Shown here piece by piece: positions 41,320-50,182 of a stretch of 56,261 nt of DNA; within the stretch, counting starts at the first letter, position 1, and each line of letters begins with the position of its first letter. Under the pieces are notes generated by a model. The model ran no database searches. It had not been told where the DNA came from and saw only the letters and a program-made list of their open reading frames with translations. The DNA comes from Lysobacteraceae bacterium NML91-0213. GTDB lineage: Bacteria; Pseudomonadota; Gammaproteobacteria; Xanthomonadales; Xanthomonadaceae. The position numbers and the translations under genes were made by a program. Where the stretch lies: the NCBI GenBank assembly GCA_002798175.1, contig NWQL01000004.1:184605-240865 (forward strand). Reading direction: 5' to 3'.

Positions 41320-41351
41320 CGCGGAATTTCCGCGGATTCCTGCGCAGGAAT
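41320..41351. promoter_or_regulatory. Two adjacent perfect palindromes between tetR and pckG
   Basis: CGCGGAATTTCCGCG (41320-41334, odd-centred) is followed one base later by ATTCCTGCGCAGGAAT (41336-41351). The second abuts the tetR stop at 41352. They lie 73-104 bp upstream of the pckG -10 hexamer. They could be operators, or a terminator for tetR, although no T-tract follows. Confidence 0.55.
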
Positions 41352-41963
41352 TCAGCGTGGCGGAATCAGCGTCGCCATGACGTGGCCGATGTAGGCATCG
41401 AACTGTTCGTGGTCCAGGCGCGACTGTGGCAACTGGATCGACAGCTGCAGGAACCCCACATAGGCGGTGTAGGCCAAGCGCGCGCGGTGGCGCGCATCGT
41501 CAACACCGAAGCCGATCTCGCGATAGGAACGCGCAAGGTGCTCGAGACGCCGCTCCGACACGCGGCCGATCACCGGCTTGACGATGGGATGGTCGAGCGC
41601 CTGCAGCAATGCGCTGTAGACGACGTGCAGCTTGATCTCGTGGGCAACCATCTCGATCAGCGCACGCAGGCGGTCGCGCGGATCGGAGATCTTCTCCAGT
41701 TCACCGAATACCGCTTCCTGCTCGACACTTTCCCAGCGCTCCAACGCAGCCTGCAGCAGCGCATCGCGCGACGGGAAATGCCAGTAGAAGCTGCCCTTGG
41801 TCACGCCCAGGCGACGCGCGAGCGACTCGACCGCCACCGCGGCCACGCCCTGCTCGGCGATCAGATCGAGGGCGGCCTGCGCCCAATCATCGGCGCTGAG
41901 GCGGCCGGGGCGCTCCGCGGCGCGCGGCGTATCGGCGGACTTCGCCGCGGTGGGAATTTTCAT
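41352..41963 (-). CDS. TetR-family regulator, probable fadE repressor
   Basis: A 203-residue TetR-type regulator. The helix-turn-helix is VAVESLARRLGVTKGSFYWHF (about 43-63), closely matching the family consensus. The C-terminal ligand domain is divergent. A disordered 22-residue N-terminal extension precedes it. The gene is divergent from fadE, whose promoter carries a matching 7-bp inverted repeat, so control of fadE by an acyl-CoA-type ligand is likely but inferred. The start ATG at 41963 has TAAACT 8 nt upstream, and CCGTACGG (41978-41985) sits beside it as a possible autoregulatory site. Confidence 0.88.
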   Translation of the reverse strand: MKIPTAAKSADTPRAAERPGRLSADDWAQAALDLIAEQGVAAVAVESLARRLGVTKGSFYWHFPSRDALLQAALERWESVEQEAVFGELEKISDPRDRLRALIEMVAHEIKLHVVYSALLQALDHPIVKPVIGRVSERRLEHLARSYREIGFGVDDARHRARLAYTAYVGFLQLSIQLPQSRLDHEQFDAYIGHVMATLIPPR

Positions 41964-42025
41964 GGTGGCGAAGTTTACCGTACGGATGCAGCCTCATGCG
42001 TATCGTTACAGGCATCGGGCCGGGA

Positions 42026-42065
42026 TTGACTTCACACGCGGCGTCACCATACTAAAGCGTATGGT
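42026..42065 (+). promoter_or_regulatory. fadE promoter with overlapping TetR-type operator
   Basis: TTGACT (42026-42031), a 16-bp spacer and CATACT (42048-42053) form a promoter. The perfect inverted repeat ACCATAC-6-GTATGGT (42046-42052 / 42059-42065) covers the -10 and start region, an ideal repressor position. Confidence 0.75.
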
Positions 42066-42112
42066 CACGTCGGGACACCCGACCCCATTCCCTCTAGCTG
42101 CCGGAGCCTTCC

Positions 42113-44593
42113 ATGAGCGTCGTCGTTCCGTTTCTCGCCCTGCTGTTGACGGGCATGTTCGCGGCCTACCACCGGATGCGGCTGCCGGTATGGGTGGCGA
42201 TGGCCGCCACCGCCCTCGTGGCCTGCTGGTTGCTGGGCGCCAGCGCGACCGCCACCGTCGTGGCTGCGATCGTGCTCGCGCTCATCGCGGTGCCGCTGCT
42301 GGTCGCGCCGCTGCGCAAGGCGCTGGTCACCACGCCGCTGCTGTCGTTCTTCCGCAAGGTGCTGCCGCCGCTGTCGCAGACCGAGCGCATCGCGCTGGAA
42401 ACCGGCTCGGTGGGCTTCGAGGGCGAACTGTTCACCGGCGACCCGGACTGGCAGAAGCTGCTGGATTTCCCGAAGCCGCAGCTCACCGCAGAGGAGCAGG
42501 CCTTCCTCGATGGCCCGGTGGAAGACTTGTGCCGGATGATCAACGACTGGGAGATCACCCATATCCACGCCGACCTGCAGCCCGAACTGTGGGACTACAT
42601 CAAGAAGAACCGCTTCTTCGGCATGATCATCCCGAAGGAATATGGCGGCCTCGGCTTCAGCGCGCTGGCACACCACAAAGTGATCCAGAAGCTGTCGTCG
42701 ATCTCCAGCGTGGTCAGTTCCACTGTCGGCGTGCCGAACTCCCTGGGCCCGGGTGAGCTGCTGGTGCACTACGGCACCCCGGAACAGAAGGAGCAGTACC
42801 TGCCGCGCCTGGCCGACGGCCGCGAGGTGCCCTGCTTCGGCCTCACCGGTCCGTTCGCCGGCTCCGATGCCACCTCGATCCCCGACTACGGCATCGTCTG
42901 CAAGGGCGAGTGGAACGGCGCGCAGGTACTCGGCGTGCGCCTGACCTTCGACAAGCGCTACATCACCCTCGCCCCGGTCGCGACGCTGATCGGGCTTGCG
43001 TTCCGCATGTACGACCCGGATGCGCTGCTGGGCGACGTCGAGGACATCGGCATCACCCTGGCGCTGCTGCCGCGCGATACCCCGGGCGTGGAGATCGGCC
43101 GCCGCCACTTCCCGCTGAACTCGCCGTTCCAGAACGGCCCGATCCGTGGCACCGACGTGTTCATCCCGCTCAGCCAGCTGGTGGGCGGCGCCGACATGGC
43201 CGGCAAGGGCTGGAACATGCTCAACGAGTGCCTGGCGATCGGCCGCTCGATCACCCTGCCCTCCACCGCCAGCGGCGGCGCCAAGGCGGGTGCGGTGGTG
43301 ACCGGCGCCTATGCACGCATCCGCAAGCAGTTCGGCCTGTCGATCGGCCGCTTCGAGGGCGTCGAGGAAGCGCTGGCACGCATCGGCGGCAAGGCCTATG
43401 CGATCAGCGCGCTGGCACAGGCCACCGCCGCCGCCGTCGACCGTGGCGACGTGCCTTCGGTGCCGTCGGCGATTGCCAAGTACCACTGCACGTCGATGGG
43501 CCGCGAGGTCATCAGCGATGTCATGGACGTGATCGGCGGCAAGGGCATCATCCTCGGCCCGCGCAACTTCGCCGGCCGCGCGTGGCAGGCCGCGCCGATC
43601 GGGGTGACCGTGGAAGGCGCCAACATCATGACCCGCAGCCTGCTGATCTTCGGCCAGGGCGCGATCCTCTGCCATCCGTGGGTGATGAAGGAGATGCAGG
43701 CCGCGCAGAACCCGGACCACCGCCAGGGCCTCGAGGACTTCGACCGCAACCTGTTCGGCCACATCCGCTACGGGATCTCCAACGCGGTGCGTTCGTTCTG
43801 GTTCGGCATCACCGGCGCAAAGTTCGGTGCCGCGCCGGGCGACGACTACACCCGCCGCTACTTCCGCAAGCTCGACCGCTATTCCGCCAACCTGGCGCTG
43901 ATGGCGGACGTCTCGATGCTGACGCTGGGCGGCAAGCTGAAGTTCAAGGAATCGCTGTCCGGACGCCTGGGTGACGTGCTCAGCCACATCTACATGACCA
44001 GCGCGATCCTCAAGCGCTACCACGACGACGGCGCGCCGGTAGGCGACAAGCCACTGCTGGCCTGGGCGTTCCACGACAGCGTGCATCGCATCGAGACCGC
44101 GCTGTCGGCCGCCCTGCGCAACTTCCCGATCCGCCCGATCGGCTGGCTGATGTGGGCGCTGATCTTCCCGCTCGGCCGCCGTGCGGAGGCCCCGGGCGAC
44201 CGGCTCGGCCATCGCGTCGCTTCGCTGCTGATGAACACCAGCGAGGCCCGCGATCGCCTCGCGCAGGGCGTGTTCCTGACCCCGTGCGAGAACAACCCCG
44301 GCGGCCGCATCGCAAGCTACCTCGCCAAGGCGGTGGCGGCGGAGCCGGTGGAGCGCAAGTTCCTCAAGGCGCTCAAGGGCAAGAACATCCAGGCCTTGGA
44401 TTACGACGCCCAGCTCGACGAAGCCGTGCGCGAAGGCGTACTGACCGCGGACGAGCGCAACCAGCTGGCCGAACTGCGCGCGATCACGCTCGATGCCATC
44501 ACCGTCGATGACTTCGACGTGCACGAGCTGCGGGCAGCCACCCATTACGACCGCGCCACGACAGGCTCGCAACCGGCACGCGCAGTGGCCTGA
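42113..44593 (+). CDS. fadE: Membrane-linked acyl-CoA dehydrogenase FadE
   Basis: FadE oxidises acyl-CoA to trans-2-enoyl-CoA, the first step of beta-oxidation. The 826-residue length with two N-terminal transmembrane segments (about 1-20 and 25-66) and a C-terminal DUF1974 extension matches FadE. Visible features include ELWDYIKKNRFFGMIIPKEYGG, FGLTGPFAGSDATSIPD, SVPSAIAKYHCTSMGREV, IGVTVEGANIMTRSL and the C-terminal domain. The ATG at 42113 has GGAG upstream. It is controlled by the operator described above and terminated by the hairpin at 44619. Confidence 0.96.
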   Translation: MSVVVPFLALLLTGMFAAYHRMRLPVWVAMAATALVACWLLGASATATVVAAIVLALIAVPLLVAPLRKALVTTPLLSFFRKVLPPLSQTERIALETGSVGFEGELFTGDPDWQKLLDFPKPQLTAEEQAFLDGPVEDLCRMINDWEITHIHADLQPELWDYIKKNRFFGMIIPKEYGGLGFSALAHHKVIQKLSSISSVVSSTVGVPNSLGPGELLVHYGTPEQKEQYLPRLADGREVPCFGLTGPFAGSDATSIPDYGIVCKGEWNGAQVLGVRLTFDKRYITLAPVATLIGLAFRMYDPDALLGDVEDIGITLALLPRDTPGVEIGRRHFPLNSPFQNGPIRGTDVFIPLSQLVGGADMAGKGWNMLNECLAIGRSITLPSTASGGAKAGAVVTGAYARIRKQFGLSIGRFEGVEEALARIGGKAYAISALAQATAAAVDRGDVPSVPSAIAKYHCTSMGREVISDVMDVIGGKGIILGPRNFAGRAWQAAPIGVTVEGANIMTRSLLIFGQGAILCHPWVMKEMQAAQNPDHRQGLEDFDRNLFGHIRYGISNAVRSFWFGITGAKFGAAPGDDYTRRYFRKLDRYSANLALMADVSMLTLGGKLKFKESLSGRLGDVLSHIYMTSAILKRYHDDGAPVGDKPLLAWAFHDSVHRIETALSAALRNFPIRPIGWLMWALIFPLGRRAEAPGDRLGHRVASLLMNTSEARDRLAQGVFLTPCENNPGGRIASYLAKAVAAEPVERKFLKALKGKNIQALDYDAQLDEAVREGVLTADERNQLAELRAITLDAITVDDFDVHELRAATHYDRATTGSQPARAVA

Positions 44594-44618
44594 AGCGCAG
44601 CCGCCCAGTGACCAGACA

Positions 44619-44650
44619 ACGCCCGGCGAATGCGCCGGGCGTTTTCTTTC
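44619..44650 (+). terminator. Intrinsic terminator of fadE
   Basis: A 10-bp stem (44619-44628 / 44633-44642), AATG loop, and T-rich tail TTTTCTTT to 44649. It lies 25 bp after the stop and separates fadE from the convergent carrier gene. Confidence 0.92.
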
Positions 44651-44653
44651 CTC

Positions 44654-46012
44654 TCAGGCGCGCGACGGCAGGGCCGGGGCTGCCACCGCGTGTTCGGGCA
44701 GGCCACGCTGCTCGCGCACCACCCGCCAGGCGCCGTAGGCCATCCCCGCCGCGACCGCCACGCCGGTGGCGAACACCACGCTGGAGCCGAAGCCGGCAAG
44801 GAACTTGTGCAGCCAGACGAAGCTGAAGTCTCCGGTGCGGTAGACCGCGGTGTCGATCACCGACTTGGCCTTGTAGCGCGCCTCGCGGTCCATCCGCGTG
44901 TACAGCGTCTCGCGCGCCGGCTTGGCCAGCGAGAACTCGCTCGCGCGCGTGGTCACCTGAACCACCGCGACCAGCAGCGGCAGCGGCGATGCCGACAGCA
45001 GGGCGAACCCCGCCAGGATTGCCAGAGCCGGCAGCAGCAACAGCGGGGTCACCCCATAGCGGCGCAACAGCCAGCGCGTGAGCAGTAGCTGCACCACGAT
45101 GGTCAGGCCGTTCACCGCCCAGTCCAGCGTCGAGTAATAGCGGGTGGCGGCCTCCGCGGTCGGATAGAACTCCCGCACGATCGCGGCCTGCTCGTTGTAG
45201 AGCAGCGTGCCCACGCCGACTCCGAAGAACATCAGCAACGCGAGCGCACGCAGCAGCGGATCCTGCGCGACCAGCCGCAGGCCGGCCCACACCGAGCCGC
45301 CCATCGCGGCCTCGCCGCTGGTCTCGTGGTGCGCGCGCTCGCGCGCCACCGCCCACGGCCGCAACTGCACGATGCACAGCAGGCAGACCGACAGCAGCGC
45401 CATCGACACCAGCAGCAGGTTCGCCACCCCGACATGCTCGACCAGGACGCGGGTGATCGCCGGGCCCGACAGTGCGCCGATGGTGCCGCCGGCGCCGATG
45501 TAGCCGTACACCTGCTTGGCGTGTGCGTTGTCGAACACATCGGCCATGAAACTCCAGAACACCGTCACCGCGAACAGGTTGAACACCGCGATGAAGACGA
45601 AGAACACCGCCCCGCGCCCGGGGATGCCGGCATGGAAGGCCCACCAGAATCCACCCAGGCAGGCGATGAAGCCGAGATACACCACCGGCAGGAACACGCG
45701 CCGCGGAAACCGCGCCACCAGCGCACCGTAGACGGGCTGCAGCAGCAGCATCGCCACGAAGGTGCCGGTGAACAGCAGTTGCAGGGTGTAGTCCCCCAAC
45801 GCGAAACCGGCACGTTCGCCGGCGGCCAGCAGCCATTGCGGGAACACGGCCGACGGATCGGCGGACGCGCCCATGGCGTCGCGCACCGGCCGGAGGACGT
45901 AATAGCCGCAGAGCAGGCAGAAGAAATACAGCAGCGCCCACCACAGCGCCGGCGAGGCGGAAAGGGCTTCACGGAAACGCGCGGAACGCGATGTCGGAAC
46001 GGAACGAGGCAT
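44654..46012 (-). CDS. Npt1/Npt2-like or MFS-type carrier
   Basis: A 452-residue polytopic protein with about twelve helices. FWSFMADVFDNAHAKQVYGYIGAGG and TIGALSGPAITRVLVE are characteristic of the nucleotide-transporter-like (Npt1/Npt2) group in free-living bacteria, related to the MFS. Whether it moves nucleotides is unknown; most such bacterial copies are uncharacterised. The ATG at 46012 is chosen as the first that leaves a short basic leader (MPRSVPTSRSARFREAL). It has no partner gene. Confidence 0.75.
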   Translation of the reverse strand: MPRSVPTSRSARFREALSASPALWWALLYFFCLLCGYYVLRPVRDAMGASADPSAVFPQWLLAAGERAGFALGDYTLQLLFTGTFVAMLLLQPVYGALVARFPRRVFLPVVYLGFIACLGGFWWAFHAGIPGRGAVFFVFIAVFNLFAVTVFWSFMADVFDNAHAKQVYGYIGAGGTIGALSGPAITRVLVEHVGVANLLLVSMALLSVCLLCIVQLRPWAVARERAHHETSGEAAMGGSVWAGLRLVAQDPLLRALALLMFFGVGVGTLLYNEQAAIVREFYPTAEAATRYYSTLDWAVNGLTIVVQLLLTRWLLRRYGVTPLLLLPALAILAGFALLSASPLPLLVAVVQVTTRASEFSLAKPARETLYTRMDREARYKAKSVIDTAVYRTGDFSFVWLHKFLAGFGSSVVFATGVAVAAGMAYGAWRVVREQRGLPEHAVAAPALPSRA

Positions 46013-46148
46013 CGCCGGCTGCGCAGGAAAACGTCGGCGGAATGATCGGTGCTGGCGTCCTGCGGAGCAATCACCGCGTCCGATGCCGATGCTGGCGGGC
46101 ACGCCTCACGGCCCTTGGCCGCGCCAGGCCGCGGCTGCGTGGAGCCGA

Positions 46149-46177
46149 TTGCCAGCGGCGGCGGCGGCGCCTAGACT
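46149..46177 (+). promoter_or_regulatory. tRNA-Gly promoter TTGCCA-17-TAGACT
   Basis: TTGCCA (46149-46154), a 17-bp spacer and TAGACT (46172-46177) place the start about 3 nt before the tRNA 5' end at 46187. Confidence 0.7.
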
Positions 46178-46186
46178 TCAGCCCAC

Positions 46187-46260
46187 GCGGGTGTAGTTCA
46201 ATGGTAGAACTTCAGCTTCCCAAGCTGATAGCGTGGGTTCGATTCCCATCACCCGCTCCA
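46187..46260 (+). tRNA. tRNA-Gly (anticodon CCC)
   Basis: A 74-nt cloverleaf with encoded CCA. Acceptor GCGGGTG pairs with CACCCGC. The anticodon stem TCAGC/GCTGA holds loop TTCCCAA with anticodon CCC at 46219-46221, decoding GGG. The T-arm contains GGTTCGATTCC. A T-run (46262-46266) follows immediately and may help termination. Confidence 0.97.
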
Positions 46261-46305
46261 CTTTTTCCTGGCGTCGAGATCCCTCCGCCGCACCACCCTT
46301 CCGCT

Positions 46306-46335
46306 GCACCCCCTCCCGCTGGCGGGAGGGGGTGC
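46306..46335. repeat. 14-bp perfect hairpin between tRNA and autotransporter
   Basis: The stem 46306-46319 / 46322-46335 is perfectly complementary (GCACCCCCTCCCGC arm) with a tight loop. It sits between the convergent tRNA-Gly and GDSL autotransporter. No T-tract follows on either strand, so it is either a Rho-assisted stop or a REP-like element. Confidence 0.6.
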
Positions 46336-46353
46336 CCTGGTGTTCCCGGTCGG

Positions 46354-48171
46354 TCAGAACGACCGGTTGAGGCTCACGAACACCGTCGAATTGCCGCTGT
46401 CGGCGTGCGACAGCGTGGTGCTGAGGCCGAAGTTCGCTTCCATGCCGTACAGGCCGGCGCGCGCGCCGAGGGTGACGGTGGCATAGCTGTCGTCGTAGCG
46501 CAGCCCCGGCACCGCGAACTCGCCGGTGGCCGGCAGCGACAGCACGCGGGCGAACGCTTCCTCGGGTGCGTCCTCGAACTCGCGGTCCCAGGTGGCGCGT
46601 GCGTACGGGCGCAGTGCGCCTTCGCTGAAGGCGACCTGCCAGCCGACACTGCCGACCATCGAGTCGAAACTCTGGTCCGGATAGCCCAGCGCCGTGGACC
46701 GCGACGGATCGCTTTCCTCGAAACCGTCGACATCGATGCGCTGCGACACCAGCCCGACCACCGGACCGTGGCGCAGGCTGCCGGCCACGAAATTCCAGCC
46801 CGCATGCACGGCGGCGGTGAGGTTCTCGCCGTCGGCGGACCCCTCGTGCCAGCGCACCGCCTGGCCCAGCTGCACGCGGCGATGGGTGTCGATGTCGATG
46901 CTCGACCAGCTCAGCTGGCCATTGACCCATGCACCGTTGTCGCCGTACCAGCCGGCGAAGCCGCCGATCGTGGCGTCGCGGTGGCGGAAATCGCCACGGC
47001 GCAGGCCCCAGTCCTGCTTCGTCACCCCGTAGCCGCCGAACACCCCGAACACGGTGTTGCCGCGGGTCCAGTCGAAGCCGACGGTAAGCGCCGGCGCGAA
47101 GCCGTCGTAGTGGTCGCCATCGCCGTAGCGCTGGTAGTCGCCGCGCAGGTCGAACCAGACCCCAGTACCCTCGGCGCCCGGGGTGCCGTCGACATGCCAG
47201 GCCACGCGTTCGGCGCGCGCGCGCCCGACCACGGCCGCCGACTGCGGCAGCACCGCGATCTGCGCCGGGGCCTCCAGCACCGACACCGCGAAGTCCGCCA
47301 GCGCGCGATGACCGCCGGTGGTCGGATGCACGCCATCAGCGAACAGATAGGCACTGGCAGCATCCGCAGCCACCAGCGTGCCGGGATTGCAGGTGATCGA
47401 CTGCGCCACCGTGCAGGCCGGCGAGGTCACGTTGCGGAACCCGTACGCGCCGGGTTCGGCAATGACCTCCTGCAGGAACCCGAAGGTGTTGAGCGGGATC
47501 ACCCGCAGCCCGGCGCTGTTGATGCCGCTGTAAAGCGCGCTGTTGTAGGCGGTGGCGAGCGCGGTCAGCTGGCCCTGCGCAACCGCGCCCTGTGCACGCG
47601 CGGCAGGGGTCTGGCCCATGTCGGGCAGGGTCGGGACCATGATGTAGCGCGCACCGGCGGCCTGCAGCGTGCCGACCAGGCCGACCTGCGCGGTGACCGC
47701 ACTGGCCAGGGTCGCCTGCGCCGGCGCGCCGGCGGCGATCGCGAACACATCGTTGGCACCGGTCCACAGCGTGTACAGGGCGCCCGGATCGGCACGGCCA
47801 CCGGCGAGGTGACGCTGGACCTGGGTCGCCGTCGACGGCGTCGGGCCCAGGGCGCCGACGGTGTCCACCGCCACGCGCGCACCGCTCACCGCGTAGTTGT
47901 CGCCGGTCTGGCCATTGCCATTGGCGGCGCCGTTGGTGCCGTAGTGCTCGGCAAGGTGCTGCGCCCAGACGAAGCCGGGGTTGCTGGTCGACTGCCCGAC
48001 CAGCCCCCCGGACGGGCCGATCGACTGGATCAGCACGGGCCGGTAGTAACCGGCATCGGTGAGGCTGTCGCCGAAGAACACGGTGCGCGAGAACTGGCCC
48101 TGCTGGGCGAGCGCGGGCGAGGCAGCCACCGCGAGGGCGGCAGCGAGAACGGTACGGGCAAGCAGACGCAT
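46354..48171 (-). CDS. GDSL esterase autotransporter (EstA-like)
   Basis: A 605-residue type V secretion protein: signal peptide (1-23, cut after ALAQ), a GDSL/SGNH esterase passenger, and a C-terminal autotransporter barrel (about 345-605) ending in the phenylalanine-type LNRSF. The catalytic serine is Ser36 in FFGDSLTD, the oxyanion asparagine is in GANDVF, and Asp/His are in FADGVHPTTGG. In Pseudomonas the homologue EstA is cell-surface anchored and cleaves glycerol esters. The ATG at 48171 has GGAGG upstream. It is divergent from thiS. Confidence 0.93.
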   Translation of the reverse strand: MRLLARTVLAAALAVAASPALAQQGQFSRTVFFGDSLTDAGYYRPVLIQSIGPSGGLVGQSTSNPGFVWAQHLAEHYGTNGAANGNGQTGDNYAVSGARVAVDTVGALGPTPSTATQVQRHLAGGRADPGALYTLWTGANDVFAIAAGAPAQATLASAVTAQVGLVGTLQAAGARYIMVPTLPDMGQTPAARAQGAVAQGQLTALATAYNSALYSGINSAGLRVIPLNTFGFLQEVIAEPGAYGFRNVTSPACTVAQSITCNPGTLVAADAASAYLFADGVHPTTGGHRALADFAVSVLEAPAQIAVLPQSAAVVGRARAERVAWHVDGTPGAEGTGVWFDLRGDYQRYGDGDHYDGFAPALTVGFDWTRGNTVFGVFGGYGVTKQDWGLRRGDFRHRDATIGGFAGWYGDNGAWVNGQLSWSSIDIDTHRRVQLGQAVRWHEGSADGENLTAAVHAGWNFVAGSLRHGPVVGLVSQRIDVDGFEESDPSRSTALGYPDQSFDSMVGSVGWQVAFSEGALRPYARATWDREFEDAPEEAFARVLSLPATGEFAVPGLRYDDSYATVTLGARAGLYGMEANFGLSTTLSHADSGNSTVFVSLNRSF

Positions 48172-48296
48172 GCATCCTCCGGGGAAATATGGGAACCGGC
48201 GGCACGGGCCACCAGACGGTGGCGCATGTTCCATCCGCCCCGGACACGACACAAGCCGCACTGCGTCATGCCGATGCAGGCTTGCTGGGAAAGGGC

Positions 48297-48302
48297 GACA
48301 AT
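48297..48302 (+). promoter_or_regulatory. -10 element GACAAT of thiS
   Basis: GACAAT ends 6 nt before the thiS ATG at 48309, with no ribosome site, again predicting a leaderless mRNA. No TPP riboswitch fits in such a transcript. Confidence 0.45.
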
Positions 48303-48308
48303 GCCGGC

Positions 48309-48509
48309 ATGCATATCATCCTCAATGGTGAGCGCCTCGACCTTGACGCGGCGCAGAGCATCTCCGAGCTGCTGGTGGCGCGCGGCCTGGCCGGGCGCCG
48401 GGTCGCGGTGGAGGTGAACGGCGACATCGTGCCGCGCGGCCGCCATGACGAGCACCGGCTTGTCGAAGGCGACCGCGTGGAGATCGTGCACGCACTGGGC
48501 GGCGGCTGA
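48309..48509 (+). CDS. thiS: Thiamin sulfur-carrier protein
   Basis: ThiS carries sulfur as a C-terminal thiocarboxylate for the thiazole of thiamin. The 66-residue ubiquitin-fold protein starts [13 protein letters not shown], has a central [12 protein letters not shown] strand and ends in the obligatory Gly-Gly (ALGGG). The ATG at 48309 gives the standard N-terminus. Its partner thiG starts 91 bp downstream. Confidence 0.93.
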   Translation: MHIILNGERLDLDAAQSISELLVARGLAGRRVAVEVNGDIVPRGRHDEHRLVEGDRVEIVHALGGG

Positions 48510-48588
48510 GCCGCGACGAACGCCGCGCCGGTCCGCGCGCACCGCTTCGGCCACGGGAACGCTTCAGGCCGCACCCACCCATCTGCGC

Positions 48589-48594
48589 GATAAT
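48589..48594 (+). promoter_or_regulatory. -10 element GATAAT of thiG
   Basis: GATAAT ends 6 nt before ATG 48601 and no ribosome site is present. It suggests that thiG-trmB has its own leaderless promoter in addition to any read-through from thiS. Confidence 0.5.
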
Positions 48595-48600
48595 CCGACG

Positions 48601-49398
48601 ATGACCGTACACCTCCCCTCCGAAGAGAGCCTTGTCATCGCCGGCAAGGCATACCGTTCCCGCCTGCTCACCGGCACCGGCAAGTTCGCCGATCTCGAGC
48701 AGACCCGCGCCGCCACCGAGGCCGCCGGGGCCGAGATCGTCACCGTGGCGATCCGCCGGACCAACATTGGCCAGAACCCCGACGAGCCCAACCTGCTCGA
48801 CGTGCTGCCGCCCGACCGCTACACCCTGTTGCCCAACACCGCCGGCTGCTACAGCGCCGAGGAAGCGGTGCGCACCTGCCGGCTGGCGCGCGAGCTGCTG
48901 GACGGGCACAACCTCACCAAGCTCGAAGTGCTGGGCGACCGGAAGACCCTGTTCCCCGACGTGGTGCAGACGCTCAAGGCCGCCGAACAGCTGGTTGCCG
49001 AGGGCTTCGAGGTCATGGTCTACACCAGTGACGATCCGATCCTGGCCAAGCGCCTGGAGGAGATCGGCTGCGTGGCGGTGATGCCGCTGGCGGCACCGAT
49101 CGGCTCCGGGCTCGGCATCCAGAACCGCTACAACCTGCTGGAGATCGTCGAGAACGCGAAGGTGCCGATCATCGTCGATGCCGGCGTCGGCACCGCTTCG
49201 GACGCGGCGATCGCGATGGAACTCGGTTGCGACGGCGTGCTGATGAACACCGCCATCGCCGGTGCAAAGGATCCGGTGCGCATGGCGCGGGCGATGAGGC
49301 TTGCCGTGCAGGCGGGCCGCGATGCGTTCCTCGCCGGGCGCATCCCGCGCAAACGCTACGCCAGCGCGTCGTCGCCGGTCGATGGACTGATCGGTTGA
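48601..49398 (+). CDS. thiG: Thiazole synthase
   Basis: ThiG forms the thiazole phosphate from 1-deoxy-D-xylulose 5-phosphate, dehydroglycine and ThiS thiocarboxylate. The 265-residue TIM barrel has the early [19 protein letters not shown] and LEVLGD; the catalytic-lysine and phosphate regions are [15 protein letters not shown] and [14 protein letters not shown]. The ATG at 48601 is the conserved start. Its TGA overlaps the trmB ATG by one base. Confidence 0.97.
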   Translation: MTVHLPSEESLVIAGKAYRSRLLTGTGKFADLEQTRAATEAAGAEIVTVAIRRTNIGQNPDEPNLLDVLPPDRYTLLPNTAGCYSAEEAVRTCRLARELLDGHNLTKLEVLGDRKTLFPDVVQTLKAAEQLVAEGFEVMVYTSDDPILAKRLEEIGCVAVMPLAAPIGSGLGIQNRYNLLEIVENAKVPIIVDAGVGTASDAAIAMELGCDGVLMNTAIAGAKDPVRMARAMRLAVQAGRDAFLAGRIPRKRYASASSPVDGLIG

Positions 49399-50162
49399 TG
49401 GACCAGCAGGACGGCAACGGTGCCGGTGACGCCGGCAACGAGCGGCTGGCGAAAAAGCCCTTCACGCTGACGCCGGGCCACCGCGCGGTACGCAGCTTCG
49501 TGTTGCGCCAGGGCCGCTTCACCGAAGCACAGCAGCGTGCGTTCGATGCGTTGTGGCCGCGCTTCGGGCTCGATTACACGCCCGCCGACCGCGGCGGCCA
49601 GCCGCGCGACTTCGACAGCGTATTCGGCCGCAGTGCGCGTCGCGTGCTGGAGATCGGCTTCGGCAACGGCGAGGCATTGCGCTTTGCGGCACGCCAGGAC
49701 CCGACCCGCGACTACATCGGCATCGAAGTGCATGCCCCCGGCGTCGGCCGGCTGCTCAACTCACTCGGTGAAGACGGCAGCGACCACGTGCGCCTCTACC
49801 ACCACGACGCGGTGGAAGTGCTGGAGCACGAGATCGCCGACGCATCGCTCGACGAAGTCCGCATCTACTTCCCCGATCCCTGGCACAAGAAGCGCCACAA
49901 CAAGCGCCGCTTGGTGCAGCCGCAATTCGCCGCGCTGCTGGTGCGCAAGCTTGCGCCGGATGGTCGCTTGCACCTTGCGACCGATTGGCAGGACTATGCC
50001 GAGCAGATGTGGGACGTGCTCGATGCCACCGCCGGACTGCGCAACCGCGCCGGCACGCGCGGGCACGTACCGCGTCCCGACTGGCGCCCGCAGACGCATT
50101 TCGAGACCCGTGGCCAACGACTCGGGCACGGGGTCTGGGACCTGCTCTACGACCGTTGCTGA
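49398..50162 (+). CDS. trmB: tRNA (guanine-46-N7)-methyltransferase
   Basis: TrmB methylates G46 in the tRNA variable loop using S-adenosylmethionine. The 254-residue product has the SAM motif [26 protein letters not shown], the tRNA-binding [17 protein letters not shown] and a C-terminal [12 protein letters not shown]. The first 30 residues are a polar extension. The start overlaps thiG in TGATG, so it is co-translated with thiG. Confidence 0.96.
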   Translation: MDQQDGNGAGDAGNERLAKKPFTLTPGHRAVRSFVLRQGRFTEAQQRAFDALWPRFGLDYTPADRGGQPRDFDSVFGRSARRVLEIGFGNGEALRFAARQDPTRDYIGIEVHAPGVGRLLNSLGEDGSDHVRLYHHDAVEVLEHEIADASLDEVRIYFPDPWHKKRHNKRRLVQPQFAALLVRKLAPDGRLHLATDWQDYAEQMWDVLDATAGLRNRAGTRGHVPRPDWRPQTHFETRGQRLGHGVWDLLYDRC

Positions 50163-50182
50163 GGTTCTGACTCCACCCGGGC

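Noticed and set aside
42065..44572. An 835-codon frame antisense to fadE
   Set aside because: Explained by GC-skewed codon use of fadE; no domain or start signal.
48172..48308. TPP riboswitch upstream of thiS
   Set aside because: No conserved riboswitch core is visible, and the predicted transcription start leaves no leader.
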